A DNA stretch of 64,000 nucleotides from Pseudidiomarina gelatinasegens (lineage in GTDB: Bacteria; Pseudomonadota; Gammaproteobacteria; Enterobacterales; Alteromonadaceae). Numbering within the stretch: the stretch's first letter is position 1; the number at the start of each line of letters is the position of its first letter. The stretch is from positions 237,678 to 301,677 of the forward strand of contig NZ_RSFE01000004.1 of NCBI RefSeq assembly GCF_004025325.1. Reading direction: 5' to 3'. Of this stretch, positions 55,815 through 64,000 are shown piece by piece. Below the pieces are notes generated by a model. It was not told where the DNA came from and searched no databases. It saw only the letters and a program-made list of their open reading frames with translations. The translations under genes were made by a program, and so were the position numbers.

Positions 55815-57605
55815 TCAAAGGCTGTCATAATACTCTTTGATCATTGTTGCCATTAAAAAACGGCGTCCCGCTAGGAACTCTTTGTAATTTTCTGCGGTAG
55901 TATTGAATATGAGCTCAGGAATAGCATTTTCGGCTAAATTTCTCTGTAAATCTTCTCGATCACAAATTTCGCCAAGTCTTAAATTTCCGGATTCAATCTG
56001 TTCAAGAACCATTAACATGTATTCTTTCGGTGGTAGGTCTTTAATCGCGATGTTGATTGCTGTTTCTGTCAACGCAAAGTTTGCAATCTGGTTGTAATCT
56101 CCCTGTTTCGGGAATCCATGACGAATAAGGTGATTCTTGGGAATTATGTGGTGCATATCGCCATGCCCCTCGATCATCTGTGCGATATTAATCGACTTTG
56201 AAAGGAATCCCCGCCCTCCTTTTGCAACTCTTGCTGCTAAATATGTTTGGAATGCAGGACTACGCTTGCTTGGTGACTCGAGCTCCTGAACTAAAGTTAC
56301 ATCCCAAAAACTATCACTTAGAACTGAGGCTTCAAGAGTGCGTAAGTATTGTTCCGCACCGTGGTCCTTAATACGACGTAAGTCAGTTTCCCACGTGGAT
56401 TCAAAGCTTCCCACGGCTCTTCCGGTCAGTAATGTCATAACGAACCAGCGTTTTACAATTCTTGCTCTCTCTCCCTCATTCAGCTGATCGTCCAACCGAA
56501 GGCGCAGGTAAAGTGCATATGCGAAATTCAATGCATTCTTTGACCCAATCATGCTGGCATCGATATACCCAGCAGACTTGATCATCATTACAAATCGCTC
56601 GAGATGCGTCTTACTCACAAGTAGATCTAATGCTTCCGCAAAACGAGAATACGCGGCTGGAATAAGATTTTCATCAATTTTTCTCGTTTGTGGGTCAAGC
56701 CCGGATAGCTCACTAACAATTGCTCCGGCTTTACCACGACTAAATCCAACTAGACCGGCAATACGAATGACATCGGTATAGTCAGGTTGAAATAACTCGT
56801 CCGTTTGATTACTTAACCACTGAATTTTCCTAATATGCTCTGATTTTGCGAACTCTTCATCGTTCTCTTTAATATCATCAAAAGCATGTCCAGAAACCGT
56901 CAGGTGACAGAAGTAATCAATTAGCTTCCTAAGATTGCGCCCTTCATTGCCGTACGTGGCAATTTTACTCATTACAAAATCAGCACTTGATAGCGGAACA
57001 CCTTTGGCATTGATCCGAACAAAGATCTCTGCAACCGTTTCTACATCCAAATCGTCTGCCAATGAAATGACACCTACTTGCGCGTGCTCAACAGCGGCGA
57101 GTCTCGCCGAGGCTCGTTCAACTTGGTCTTGATCAACATCTGGATTTTTAGCGAAATAATTTCTCAAAAAGCTCAGCTGACTGGATCCGGAAAGAAACTC
57201 ACTAATATCGTGAATCCATTGGGGGCTATTGGTAATCGCTGGCGTTCTCGTCGCAAACTCTTCCGTTACAGGATTAAACGAAATAGCGATCCGCTTTTTT
57301 TCATAACGGTTACCAATCACCGTTTGTCCCGCAATTGCGGCCTTCAACGCTGTTACTCGTTGTTGGCCATCGATTAGTATTTGTTGATGTGCTGCGACAG
57401 CTCCACCCTTTAATTTGGCGCCAACAGATTGCCACGTTATCAGATAACCAACCGGATAACCGTTGTAAAGTGAGTCAATTAAATCCCTGACCTGAGATGT
57501 TTTCCAAACAAATGGTCGTTGTAGTTCCGGAATTGCTATTTTATCGCTACGAACGTCAGCAAGAATTTGACTGATCGCTGTTTGCTTTACTTCATATTTT
57601 GCCAT
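55815..57605 (-). CDS. DUF262 protein with HNH-type end (GmrSD-like defence nuclease)
   Basis: A 596-residue protein. The N-terminal DUF262/ParB-like NTPase domain has IPELQRPFVWK and the catalytic ILIDGQQRVTALKAAI motif (DGQQR). The C-terminal part has a HHIIPKNHLI motif of a DUF1524/HNH-type nuclease. This combination is found in GmrSD-type IV restriction enzymes and related anti-phage nucleases that cut modified DNA. The ATG at 57605 starts MAKYEVKQTAISQIL. It converges with merA and begins the defence-like part of island 2. Confidence 0.85.
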   Translation of the reverse strand: MAKYEVKQTAISQILADVRSDKIAIPELQRPFVWKTSQVRDLIDSLYNGYPVGYLITWQSVGAKLKGGAVAAHQQILIDGQQRVTALKAAIAGQTVIGNRYEKKRIAISFNPVTEEFATRTPAITNSPQWIHDISEFLSGSSQLSFLRNYFAKNPDVDQDQVERASARLAAVEHAQVGVISLADDLDVETVAEIFVRINAKGVPLSSADFVMSKIATYGNEGRNLRKLIDYFCHLTVSGHAFDDIKENDEEFAKSEHIRKIQWLSNQTDELFQPDYTDVIRIAGLVGFSRGKAGAIVSELSGLDPQTRKIDENLIPAAYSRFAEALDLLVSKTHLERFVMMIKSAGYIDASMIGSKNALNFAYALYLRLRLDDQLNEGERARIVKRWFVMTLLTGRAVGSFESTWETDLRRIKDHGAEQYLRTLEASVLSDSFWDVTLVQELESPSKRSPAFQTYLAARVAKGGRGFLSKSINIAQMIEGHGDMHHIIPKNHLIRHGFPKQGDYNQIANFALTETAINIAIKDLPPKEYMLMVLEQIESGNLRLGEICDREDLQRNLAENAIPELIFNTTAENYKEFLAGRRFLMATMIKEYYDSL

Positions 57606-57827
57606 GTCGTCCCACAGTTCCTAATTTTAATCGTTAACTTGTGTGAAGAGTCCATTTGTTGAAGGACACTATTTCACAGTAAGATGGCTTATATTTGATA
57701 ATTTCTAATTAAGTTGAGGGTTACACTTTCCCTCTCAATACATAAAGTATTAACGATCTAGTTATTCCTGAAAAAATTTTCGTGCTTCTTTATCGAATCC
57801 CATTATCACTTCTCGTTATTTGTGTTT
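57606..57827. other. Intergenic AT-rich stretch
   Basis: 222 bp upstream of the DUF262 gene and downstream of the next minus-strand gene. Presumed promoter of the DUF262 gene. No other signal recognised. Confidence 0.3.
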
Positions 57828-58766
57828 TCAGTCCGCCAAAACCTTCCCTAGCATATTTGTATAATCAAACGTAAATCGATGCTCGGTTGGATGTCTGTTG
57901 CACGCCCCGATAACACGATAGCGATAATGAGATTCCTTGCGTAAAAATACTGTGCCATCACACAACAAACAATCGGAACTGGTCGCCATTACATGAACAA
58001 CTGGCCAGCGCTTATCCTTTTCACGACGCATGACTAACGCGGTAGGTGGCTGCTCAAGCGGTGTTAATTGAATAGGAAGCATCATAATTTTACGGTCATG
58101 GAAGTACCAAAATTCGTAAAGGCCTCGCAGAACAAAAAATTCAACGCAGATTACACCGACGAATACCGATACATTCCAAATAGTGGGATGATAATAAGTC
58201 AGGAAACCCAGCGCTACCGCATATATTAGGGCTACAATCGGCACTAGTAAAAATATGGCAGCCAACAACAAGTGCGTACCAACACCCATATCGCGATTTA
58301 ACAACCGCTGCTGCCAGCGCGGCAGTGCCTTACGCTCCCACACAGTATAACGAATATGCCCTTGAGGAATTTTGTCTTTGGAAACTGTAGCAACACTATC
58401 AACTTCCCGAACATGTAACTCTAGAACATTATGCTTCGCGGGCTGTGAAAGCTTACCTGTGAGATAAACTCTAAATTCGTTATCAATTGCAGATTCATTG
58501 AAACTCTCTGCCCAACTTTCAAGAATCTTGCCAAACCTCCTGAACTCTTTATTGAGCTGGCTACCTGAATTCTGATCCGTTTCCGACTGGCAGATATCCT
58601 TAGCAATAAACGAACTTCTATCGCCATTACTTTTTATAACAGCATTACAAAGACGCCTTAAAATCTCATGTTTCCACTGGCCAGCGCTCTTTCGCTCAGC
58701 TTGAACCTCAAGCCATTTCAAGCCGCAACGCGCGGCTTCAACAAGTTTCTGTTTATCTGAATCCAT
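57828..58766 (-). CDS. Unknown membrane protein with possible zinc site
   Basis: A 312-residue protein. The N-terminal 160 residues are soluble and charged (EAARCGLKWLEVQAERK, later a beta region EVDSVATVSKDKIPQGH). Two membrane helices follow (about 172-195 and 200-222). The C-terminal 80 residues contain CLLC, then about 20 residues later ACNRHPTEH, a spacing that would suit a zinc-binding treble clef or ribbon. I recognise no family. It is divergent from the CoiA-like gene, with about 100 bp between starts, which suggests joint regulation and perhaps joint function. Confidence 0.7.
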   Translation of the reverse strand: MDSDKQKLVEAARCGLKWLEVQAERKSAGQWKHEILRRLCNAVIKSNGDRSSFIAKDICQSETDQNSGSQLNKEFRRFGKILESWAESFNESAIDNEFRVYLTGKLSQPAKHNVLELHVREVDSVATVSKDKIPQGHIRYTVWERKALPRWQQRLLNRDMGVGTHLLLAAIFLLVPIVALIYAVALGFLTYYHPTIWNVSVFVGVICVEFFVLRGLYEFWYFHDRKIMMLPIQLTPLEQPPTALVMRREKDKRWPVVHVMATSSDCLLCDGTVFLRKESHYRYRVIGACNRHPTEHRFTFDYTNMLGKVLAD

Positions 58767-58800
58767 AAAGACTCCCTGTGACTCCCTCTCACTCTCTGGC

Positions 58801-58890
58801 CTTTAGCAACCATTTCGCAAATGATGACCTTAGCTCATACTTTATTGGTTTGGTACTCGGAATAAAATATATGAACAGCGTCAAAATACC
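58801..58890 (+). repeat. 90-bp repeat, copy 1, at the start of the CoiA-like gene
   Basis: Matches 62891-62980 at about 78 of 90 positions. It covers the sequence before the CoiA-like ATG and its first seven codons (MNSVKI). Confidence 0.75.
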
Positions 58891-59641
58891 ATTTGCAAAA
58901 GACCGCGCTACAGGTCAATTAGTAGCCGTTGATGAAGTCGAAAAAGGATATGCTTGTAACTGCATTTGTCCATCGTGTGACGAGCCGCTCATAGCACGAC
59001 AAGGAAATGTAAATACCTGGCACTTTTCTCACTACCTAACTACAACTAAAGATAATGAATTTGTCACTCAGCCGTGTGACTACTCCTTAGATCACTCCGT
59101 TCGCTTAATGATTCTCCAACTTTTCGAGGAATTGAGAAGCTTGACAGTCCCCGAGTTAAAGATAGCCCACAGAGTCGTTTCCAAAGCAAGAATGCTTAAT
59201 CTTGATGACGTTGAGTTGCGGTGTGATTTTGAAGGGCAGCTAGTCGACATTAAATCTTCAGTTCAAAGCGTTCCATTAATCATATATATCGTTCATAAAG
59301 GACGCAGACTTCCGATGAACCTCCTCCATCCCGAAGTTCAGCGCTGCGGCGTTATTCAGCTCAACATCGAATCTTTATATAGAGAGTTTGAGCGCCGAAA
59401 TAAACCTTTCCGAGAAATAGTAATTAACTATCTAAAGCATGAAACAACTGGGAAGAAGTGGGTATATCATGTGAAGCAAAATTTACCGGAGCAAGTCGAA
59501 CGAAATTCACCTCAAAGGCCATCGATTATTTATCAGTTTAAATGCTCAGAATGCAGTTCTAGCTGGTCGGGCTATGTGAACGATAATATGTGCAAAACCT
59601 GTAAGTCGCCACTCTACGTGTTCCCTGAGGCCAAACAATGA
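58871..59641 (+). CDS. CoiA-like protein with C-terminal zinc ribbon
   Basis: From the ATG at 58871, 256 residues (the frame is open from 58778, so a longer form is possible). The N-terminal part has CICPSCDEPLIARQGNVNTW then HFSH, the zinc-finger-like motif of CoiA-type and other nuclease-associated proteins. HSVRLMILQLFEEL and LRCDFEGQLVDIK may be part of a PD-(D/E)xK-like core (D and E/K positions plausible, not proven). A CSECSSSW...CKTCKSP zinc ribbon ends the protein. CoiA acts in DNA processing during competence; in island settings similar proteins are found near defence genes. Confidence 0.72.
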   Translation: MNSVKIPFAKDRATGQLVAVDEVEKGYACNCICPSCDEPLIARQGNVNTWHFSHYLTTTKDNEFVTQPCDYSLDHSVRLMILQLFEELRSLTVPELKIAHRVVSKARMLNLDDVELRCDFEGQLVDIKSSVQSVPLIIYIVHKGRRLPMNLLHPEVQRCGVIQLNIESLYREFERRNKPFREIVINYLKHETTGKKWVYHVKQNLPEQVERNSPQRPSIIYQFKCSECSSSWSGYVNDNMCKTCKSPLYVFPEAKQ

Positions 59642-59689
59642 ACCCGTGTGGCTGGTTAGTGCTGTCCGGTCTATCGGGGGCTGTTAAAA

Positions 59690-60010
59690 ATATTTAAGCA
59701 GATGCCGGCAGAATACCGGAAATCGCTCACCTGGGATCGCGGTATGGAACTGGCTAAGCATGCTGATCTAACAAAAGAAATTGGTATACCCGTTTACTTT
59801 TGCGACCCCCAATCACCATGGCAACGAGGCACAAACGAAAATACTAATAGTTTGGTTCGGCAATACTTCCCAAGAAAAACTGATTTATCTGTTCATTCAC
59901 AGGAAGTTCTTAACAACGTAGCGACCCAATTAAACGAGAGACCGAGAAAAACATTGAACTTTATGACACCGTCACACATGATTGATAAGGGTGTTGCGTT
60001 GATGACTTGA
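59690..60010 (+). pseudogene. IS30-family transposase, C-terminal fragment
   Basis: Encodes about 102 residues: KSLTWDRGMELAKHADLTKE, FCDPQSPWQRGTNENTNSLV, RQYFPRKTDLS and TLNFMTPSHMI, the last part of an IS30 DDE domain with the final catalytic Glu in TNEN. The N-terminal two thirds are missing. It begins about 50 bp after the CoiA-like gene and runs straight into an IS3 fragment. Confidence 0.85.
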
Positions 60011-60013
60011 ATC

Positions 60014-60919
60014 TACAGCGGTGTTCTTTGCCGGCGAGTCAAAGAACGGTACCGGTTCATAAAATCTCGTAGTTCACGTTATCCCGTGAGAGTTTTGTGC
60101 CGAACGTTAGACGTTCACCCCAGTGGCTATTATGACTGGCTTAAATCGCCAGTCAGCAAGCGAGAGCGTGAAGACCAACAACTCGCGCAAAAAATTAAGC
60201 AGTTTTGGATAGAGAGCGGTGGTTTTCATGGCTACCGCACTATCTATATGGACTTTCGTGATGCCAACCAATATTGCGGCCGAGATCGGATCTTACGCTT
60301 AATGCAAAAAGAAGGCATCCGTGCACAGCAGGGTTATAACACGCCCAGAGGCTACTACGGCGGTAAGACCGATATTGTTGCCGATAACGCGTTAAATCGC
60401 GAGTTTAACGTCGAACATCCTAATCAATGGTGGGTGACGGACATCACTTACATTAAAACACATGAAGGCTTTCTTTTTTTGGCAGTCGTCATGGACTTAT
60501 TTGCACGTAATATCGTTGGTTGGTCGATGAGCGACCGAATGACGGAAGACTTGGCCATGCAAGCCATTACAGCCGCTTATTGGCGACGAAAGCCGCAGCA
60601 ACAAGTCAGTTTGCACTCCGATCAGGGATCTCAGTATTCCAGTCGGCAGTTCAGAAAGTTACTCGATGCATACAATATTAAAGCCAGTATGAGTCGACGT
60701 GGTAACTGTCATGATAATGCGGTTGCTGAGAGCTTCTTCAGCAATTTAAAGAAGGAAAAAATACGCCGTCGTATTTATCCAAACCGGGCTGAAGCCAAGC
60801 AGGCAGTGTTTCATTATATTGAGATGGTTTACAATCCAACTCGACGCCATACAAAAAATGAAAGAGTGTCGCCAAACAACTTCGAGCGTGAATATTTTAA
60901 ACGGGTAGAAGGTGTCTAG
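60014..60919 (+). pseudogene. IS3-family transposase OrfB, 5' truncated
   Basis: Nearly complete OrfB, open from 60011: VKERYRFIKSRSSRYPVRVL then PSGYYDWLKSP, HTH_21 region, and the DDE core with Asp in WWVTDITYIK, Asp in HSDQGSQYSS and Glu in AVAESFFSNLKKE. The first codons and all of orfA are missing because the fragment abuts the IS30 piece. The GTG at 60086 is not a natural start. The right end TGTCTAGAAAAATCAGG follows at 60914-60930, with the element ending near 60937. Confidence 0.82.
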
Positions 60920-60937
60920 AAAAATCAGGCCTTACCA

Positions 60938-61227
60938 GATTAGTGGAAACTTCAGATCGGCCATGTATGATTCTATGTTGGAGTCCATCTGGTAAACGGA
61001 AATGGTTTTTTAGAAACGCAATTCTGCCTGAGTCGGTCTGGCCCTATGACATGCTGCCCAAAAGAACATTTACCCAGACCAATGCTGTTGAAGTAGATGC
61101 CGACAAATGGATCGACAACATAGCCGTGGCGAATTACACATTGATTGAAAGCCAAATTTATAATGGCTACGAATATATAACATTATTATGGTGGAAAGAC
61201 GAATCTTCACTAGAGGAAGATTACTAG
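60938..61227 (+). pseudogene. Unknown protein, probably 5' truncated by the IS3 fragment
   Basis: About 95 residues remain, open across the IS border (RLVETSDRPCMILCWSPSG), ending ITLLWWKDESSLEEDY. A GTG at 60943 could serve as start but lacks a ribosome-binding site and the coding sequence continues left. No family recognised. Beta-rich, acidic end. Next on the same strand is the dGTPase, so it may once have been its partner. Confidence 0.45.
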
Positions 61228-61235
61228 TAAGTGAG

Positions 61236-61373
61236 GTGACAGCAATAGTTTCTTCTGTTACGGGACTTTTTGAACACGATATAACATTAGTACCTGGACA
61301 AGTTTCCTATAACTCTTGCGAAATCAGCATGCGTAAACTATTTGTTTTAAATGATATAAATAAACCTAAATAA
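61236..61373 (+). CDS. Possible small ORF before the dGTPase gene
   Basis: A 45-codon frame from a GTG (VTAIVSSVTGLFEHDITLV and ending VLNDINKPK), open further left into the previous gene. The sequence looks protein-like, with alternating hydrophobic residues, and stops 37 bp before the dGTPase start. It could be a frameshifted continuation of another gene. Weak evidence. Confidence 0.25.
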   Translation: MTAIVSSVTGLFEHDITLVPGQVSYNSCEISMRKLFVLNDINKPK

Positions 61374-61410
61374 TAATTACCGATTTAATCCAGAAAAGGG
61401 ATTAGTCACA

Positions 61411-62799
61411 ATGGATCTTGTAGCCTTCAACCAAGTCATGTCAGAACGTCGAGACCCAACAGATCAAAAATACGTAACGGATATTCGACACGAAGATGAA
61501 CGAGACAACGCTCGAATTATTCACTCTGCTGCATTTCGAAGGCTTCAAACAAAAACTCAAGTGTTGGGTTTAGGCGAAAGTGATTTCTACCGAACACGTT
61601 TAACGCACTCTATGGAAGTTAAGCAGGTCGGGATCGGCATACTGAAATTTTTGGAAAGAACAGCCAAATCTACTCCGACTATTCTCGGTTCGTTGCCAGT
61701 CGATTACTTGCCAACATCTTCCCAACTTTCAACCATATGCTTAGCTCATGACATCGGCCATCCACCCTTTGGGCATGGTGGAGAAGTTGCTCTCAACTAC
61801 TGCATGAGAGGCGCTGGAGGTTTTGAGGGTAACGGGCAAACATTAAAAATTCTGGGTAAACTGGCAAAATACCGAGCTGAGTACGGATTGAATGCCACAC
61901 GAAGAACACTATTGGGCGTACTAAAATATCCAATTGCTTATTCTCAAACAAAATTCGACCTTTTAAAAGAGCCTCAGCCGGTAGACCCAAACTGGTTATT
62001 TAACACGAATGAATATAAGCCTCCAAAATGCTACTTCGATGATGATTCCGATATCATCGAATTTATATTAAAGCCATTTTCACCAAGCGACCGGGAGCTT
62101 TTTCAGAAGACCAAACCGAAAGACAAAAGTGCCCGCAGCATTTTCAAATCATGTTACCACTCCTTAGACACGTCGATCATGTCTTTAGCTGATGATATTT
62201 CTTATGGTGTACATGATCTGGAAGATGGTATTTCTCTCGGCTTTATTACACGTCAAGAATGGGATGAGTATTTAGATAAATCCGAAAATCTCTCTTATTT
62301 TAAAGCACATGTAAAAAAATCCATCAATGTTGATTTTTTTCAGCTGGTTGACGAATTATTTAGCGGTGAAAGCCACCGTCGTAAGCAAGCGATAGGTAAA
62401 CTGGTTCATTTAATGGTTTCAAGTATTTCAATATCGGTTCAAGACGACAATTTTAAGTCACCGATTGTGAGATATGTTGCCAAAATGTCTGACGAAAGCA
62501 GCCAACTATTGGATTTTTTTCAATCTATTGTTCGCGAAGAAGTCATCAGAGCAAGCAAGGTGCAGCAACTTGAATTTAAAGGTCAAAAAATAGTTTTCGA
62601 ATTGTTCCAAGCAATAGCCTCAGACCCGAAACGATTTATGCCAAAATCTAGCTATAAGAAGTATGAAGATGCTAGTAATCTGAAGGAGCAGAGAAGAGTC
62701 ATTTGCAACTATATTTCTGGGATGACTGACGACTATGCGATCAGAATGTATGAAAAAATCTTTGTTCCACGCAAAGGCTCTGTATTTGACCAGTTGTAA
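61411..62799 (+). CDS. dgt: dGTP triphosphohydrolase (HD domain)
   Basis: A 462-residue HD-domain enzyme that hydrolyses dGTP or other dNTPs to the nucleoside and triphosphate. Metal-binding His in FYRTRLTHSMEV, then the HD motif in LAHDIGHPPFGHGGE, followed by GFEGNGQTLKIL and the later Asp in LADDISYGVHDLEDGI, all typical. GAAAAGGG lies upstream of the ATG. It resembles the longer Dgt branch, which has been shown in some bacteria to protect against phage by depleting dNTPs. Its place among restriction-like genes and IS debris supports that role over housekeeping. Confidence 0.87.
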   Translation: MDLVAFNQVMSERRDPTDQKYVTDIRHEDERDNARIIHSAAFRRLQTKTQVLGLGESDFYRTRLTHSMEVKQVGIGILKFLERTAKSTPTILGSLPVDYLPTSSQLSTICLAHDIGHPPFGHGGEVALNYCMRGAGGFEGNGQTLKILGKLAKYRAEYGLNATRRTLLGVLKYPIAYSQTKFDLLKEPQPVDPNWLFNTNEYKPPKCYFDDDSDIIEFILKPFSPSDRELFQKTKPKDKSARSIFKSCYHSLDTSIMSLADDISYGVHDLEDGISLGFITRQEWDEYLDKSENLSYFKAHVKKSINVDFFQLVDELFSGESHRRKQAIGKLVHLMVSSISISVQDDNFKSPIVRYVAKMSDESSQLLDFFQSIVREEVIRASKVQQLEFKGQKIVFELFQAIASDPKRFMPKSSYKKYEDASNLKEQRRVICNYISGMTDDYAIRMYEKIFVPRKGSVFDQL

Positions 62800-62890
62800 T
62801 TGAGACGAGCGCAGTGAATCAAAGGTCGTCAGTTTAGAATTAGTTACATTGCTAATCAAATCGCCTAAAGGCCGACCGTCACTGTCTGAA

Positions 62891-62980
62891 TCTTAGCAAC
62901 CATTTCGCAGATGATGACCTTATTTCATACTCTATTGGTTTGGTACTCGGAATAGAAAATATGAATAGCGTAAAAATATT
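62891..62980 (+). repeat. 90-bp repeat, copy 2, with aborted MNSVKI frame
   Basis: About 87% identical to 58801-58890. The ATG is conserved, but the frame reads MNSVKIFILFP and stops, so only the first codons of the CoiA-like gene are present. Confidence 0.75.
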
Positions 62981-62984
62981 TATT

Positions 62985-63425
62985 CTATTTCCCTAAGTTT
63001 ACTCTAGAGACTGAAATACCGGCGTACCGGTATCGAGCAAAGACGCAACCGCTCTCTTCATCCCAGCCAGATGGCATCTTTGAACGAAGACCCAAAGAAC
63101 TCAATAGCTTATCTTCGGCTTTAGTGATTCTACATATCACATAATATTTTTTGATTATTGATAAGATATCGCAGTTCGTAGGACAATCTAGACTAAGCAA
63201 CTTACCCATAATTATTTTATGAGGCACAACATGCTCATGTATCACTTCGTTTCGAAAAAGACCTCGTGCGTTTTCTGAGATGTAAAAATTCATATCTCTG
63301 AATTCATCCAGTGCATACCTCAAATATTGGGAGTAGATTCTAGTGGGATCGCCCACTCGCATATGCTCTTGAGCATTAAAAATCACTTTCTTTAGGCAAT
63401 TAAGTTTTTCTTCTTCCCCTCGCAT
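62985..63425 (-). CDS. Unknown protein with EHVVPHK motif
   Basis: A 146-residue soluble protein starting MRGEEEKLNCLKKVIFN. The central NEVIHEHVVPHKIIMGKLL is similar to the first strand-turn of HNH nucleases (HEH-VVP), but I cannot identify the rest of a metal finger. The C-terminal part, DKLLSSLGLRSKMPSGWDEE followed by VFARYRYAGI, looks like a small beta domain. It lies directly against the second copy of the 90-bp repeat. The ATG at 63425 has no strong ribosome-binding site. Confidence 0.6.
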   Translation of the reverse strand: MRGEEEKLNCLKKVIFNAQEHMRVGDPTRIYSQYLRYALDEFRDMNFYISENARGLFRNEVIHEHVVPHKIIMGKLLSLDCPTNCDILSIIKKYYVICRITKAEDKLLSSLGLRSKMPSGWDEESGCVFARYRYAGISVSRVNLGK

Positions 63426-63737
63426 GTCACAAATCCTAGAGCATAGAGTTTAAAATTAACTATTGATTCTCGAACCACTCCACCGCCGATTCGTAGAATA
63501 CCGCTACCTAAAACAAGGGAGTTTTGTGGTGATAATATGCATGACTAAGTAGTCGCTTTGGAAAGTTCATACAGCGATCTCTCGTTAGAGGTAATTAATT
63601 TAAATATTTTTGTTATGGCCGTAAGTTTTAAAAATATCAGGCTCGTAGCTACATTTCCGCTTTCCGTGTTTGCGTTCTTTGATACTTTTTATAAAACTTT
63701 TATACCCACTATATAGAGCTGTTGAGTAGGTCTAAAC
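63426..63737. other. Intergenic stretch without recognised genes
   Basis: About 310 bp, AT-rich, likely containing the promoter of the 146-residue gene. It ends in an inverted repeat CTGTTGAG/CTCAACAG (63719-63744) that overlaps the stop codon of the Sel1-like remnant. Confidence 0.35.
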
Positions 63738-63874
63738 TCAACAGTCTTTGTAGTTTTTTCGTACGCACTCACGCGCAAGACGTTGAGCTTCGGCAGTCTG
63801 CTCGCGAGTCATAATCCGCTCTACTAGACTCCTTCCCACTATCGCTTCTTCGCTTCCACCCGCGGCAGCGATGT
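63738..63874 (-). pseudogene. C-terminal fragment of a Sel1-repeat-like protein
   Basis: The minus strand encodes NIAAAGGSEEAIVGRSLVER then IMTREQTAEAQRLARECVRK, NYKDC and TGA at 63738-63740. Endings of the form TREQIAEAQRLARECVxKxYK.C are typical of Sel1-like repeat proteins. Coding stops where the IS3 end begins at about 63875. The rest of the gene is not in the window. Confidence 0.6.

Positions 63875-64000
<126 letters not shown>

Overview
The window looks like chromosome of a marine gammaproteobacterium of the order Alteromonadales. The family resemblance of the core proteins (Rep, DinB, monofunctional PheA, CydAB, Fpr, YqaA) suggests Idiomarinaceae; this is inference from protein character and needs a database search.

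Left half (1-33250) is mostly ordinary core genome. It holds the end of a low-specificity threonine aldolase, a YifB/ComM AAA ATPase, a type II NADH dehydrogenase with ferredoxin-NADP reductase, UbiK, Rep helicase, a GAF-GAF-GGDEF-EAL signalling protein, cytochrome c5, DNA polymerase IV, prephenate dehydratase, a Fur-box-preceded TonB receptor with a PepSY membrane partner, an NhaC-type antiporter with alanine racemase, an S9 peptidase, an amidohydrolase, YqaA, a short-CydA cytochrome bd operon ending in a DUF2474 peptide, an Asp-box lipoprotein and a GGEEF diguanylate cyclase. One low-GC patch (2595-7172) interrupts this. It contains small orphan membrane proteins and lipoproteins, plus two broken gene tails that match intact genes in the same patch.

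A tRNA-Arg(CCG) at 33174-33250 marks the start of an accessory region that runs to the window end. The last 50 bp of the tRNA are repeated exactly at 43502-43551, bounding a 10.3 kb island. Each copy is followed, exactly 48 bp later, by three direct repeats at 11-bp spacing with different sequence (TGGGACCA, TGTGCC). I read this as two related integrative elements stacked in one tRNA site. Neither integrase is in view.

Island 1 (33251-43551) is an IS-riddled metal and defence remnant: an IS407-group IS3 element and a partial second copy, three fragments of another IS3-type element, a solute-binding-protein piece fused to an IS fragment, two NTF2-like proteins, a third IS3 element, a full CopA-type Cu+ ATPase, the last 26 codons of an RND pump, and an intact Fic toxin with its small antitoxin.

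Island 2 (43552 to beyond 64000) starts with a 5'-truncated restriction endonuclease. It then carries a complete metal resistance block: a His-rich peptide, CzcCBA-type RND efflux, two CDF transporters, a YnfA protein and a mercury operon (merR-merTPA with a canonical 19-bp-spacer operator). The last 8 kb is defence-like: a GmrSD/DUF262 protein, a membrane protein with a possible zinc site, a CoiA-like zinc-ribbon protein, a dGTPase and an EHVVP-motif protein, mixed with IS30 and IS3 debris and a duplicated 90-bp segment. The window ends inside another IS3 transposase that has cut a Sel1-like gene.
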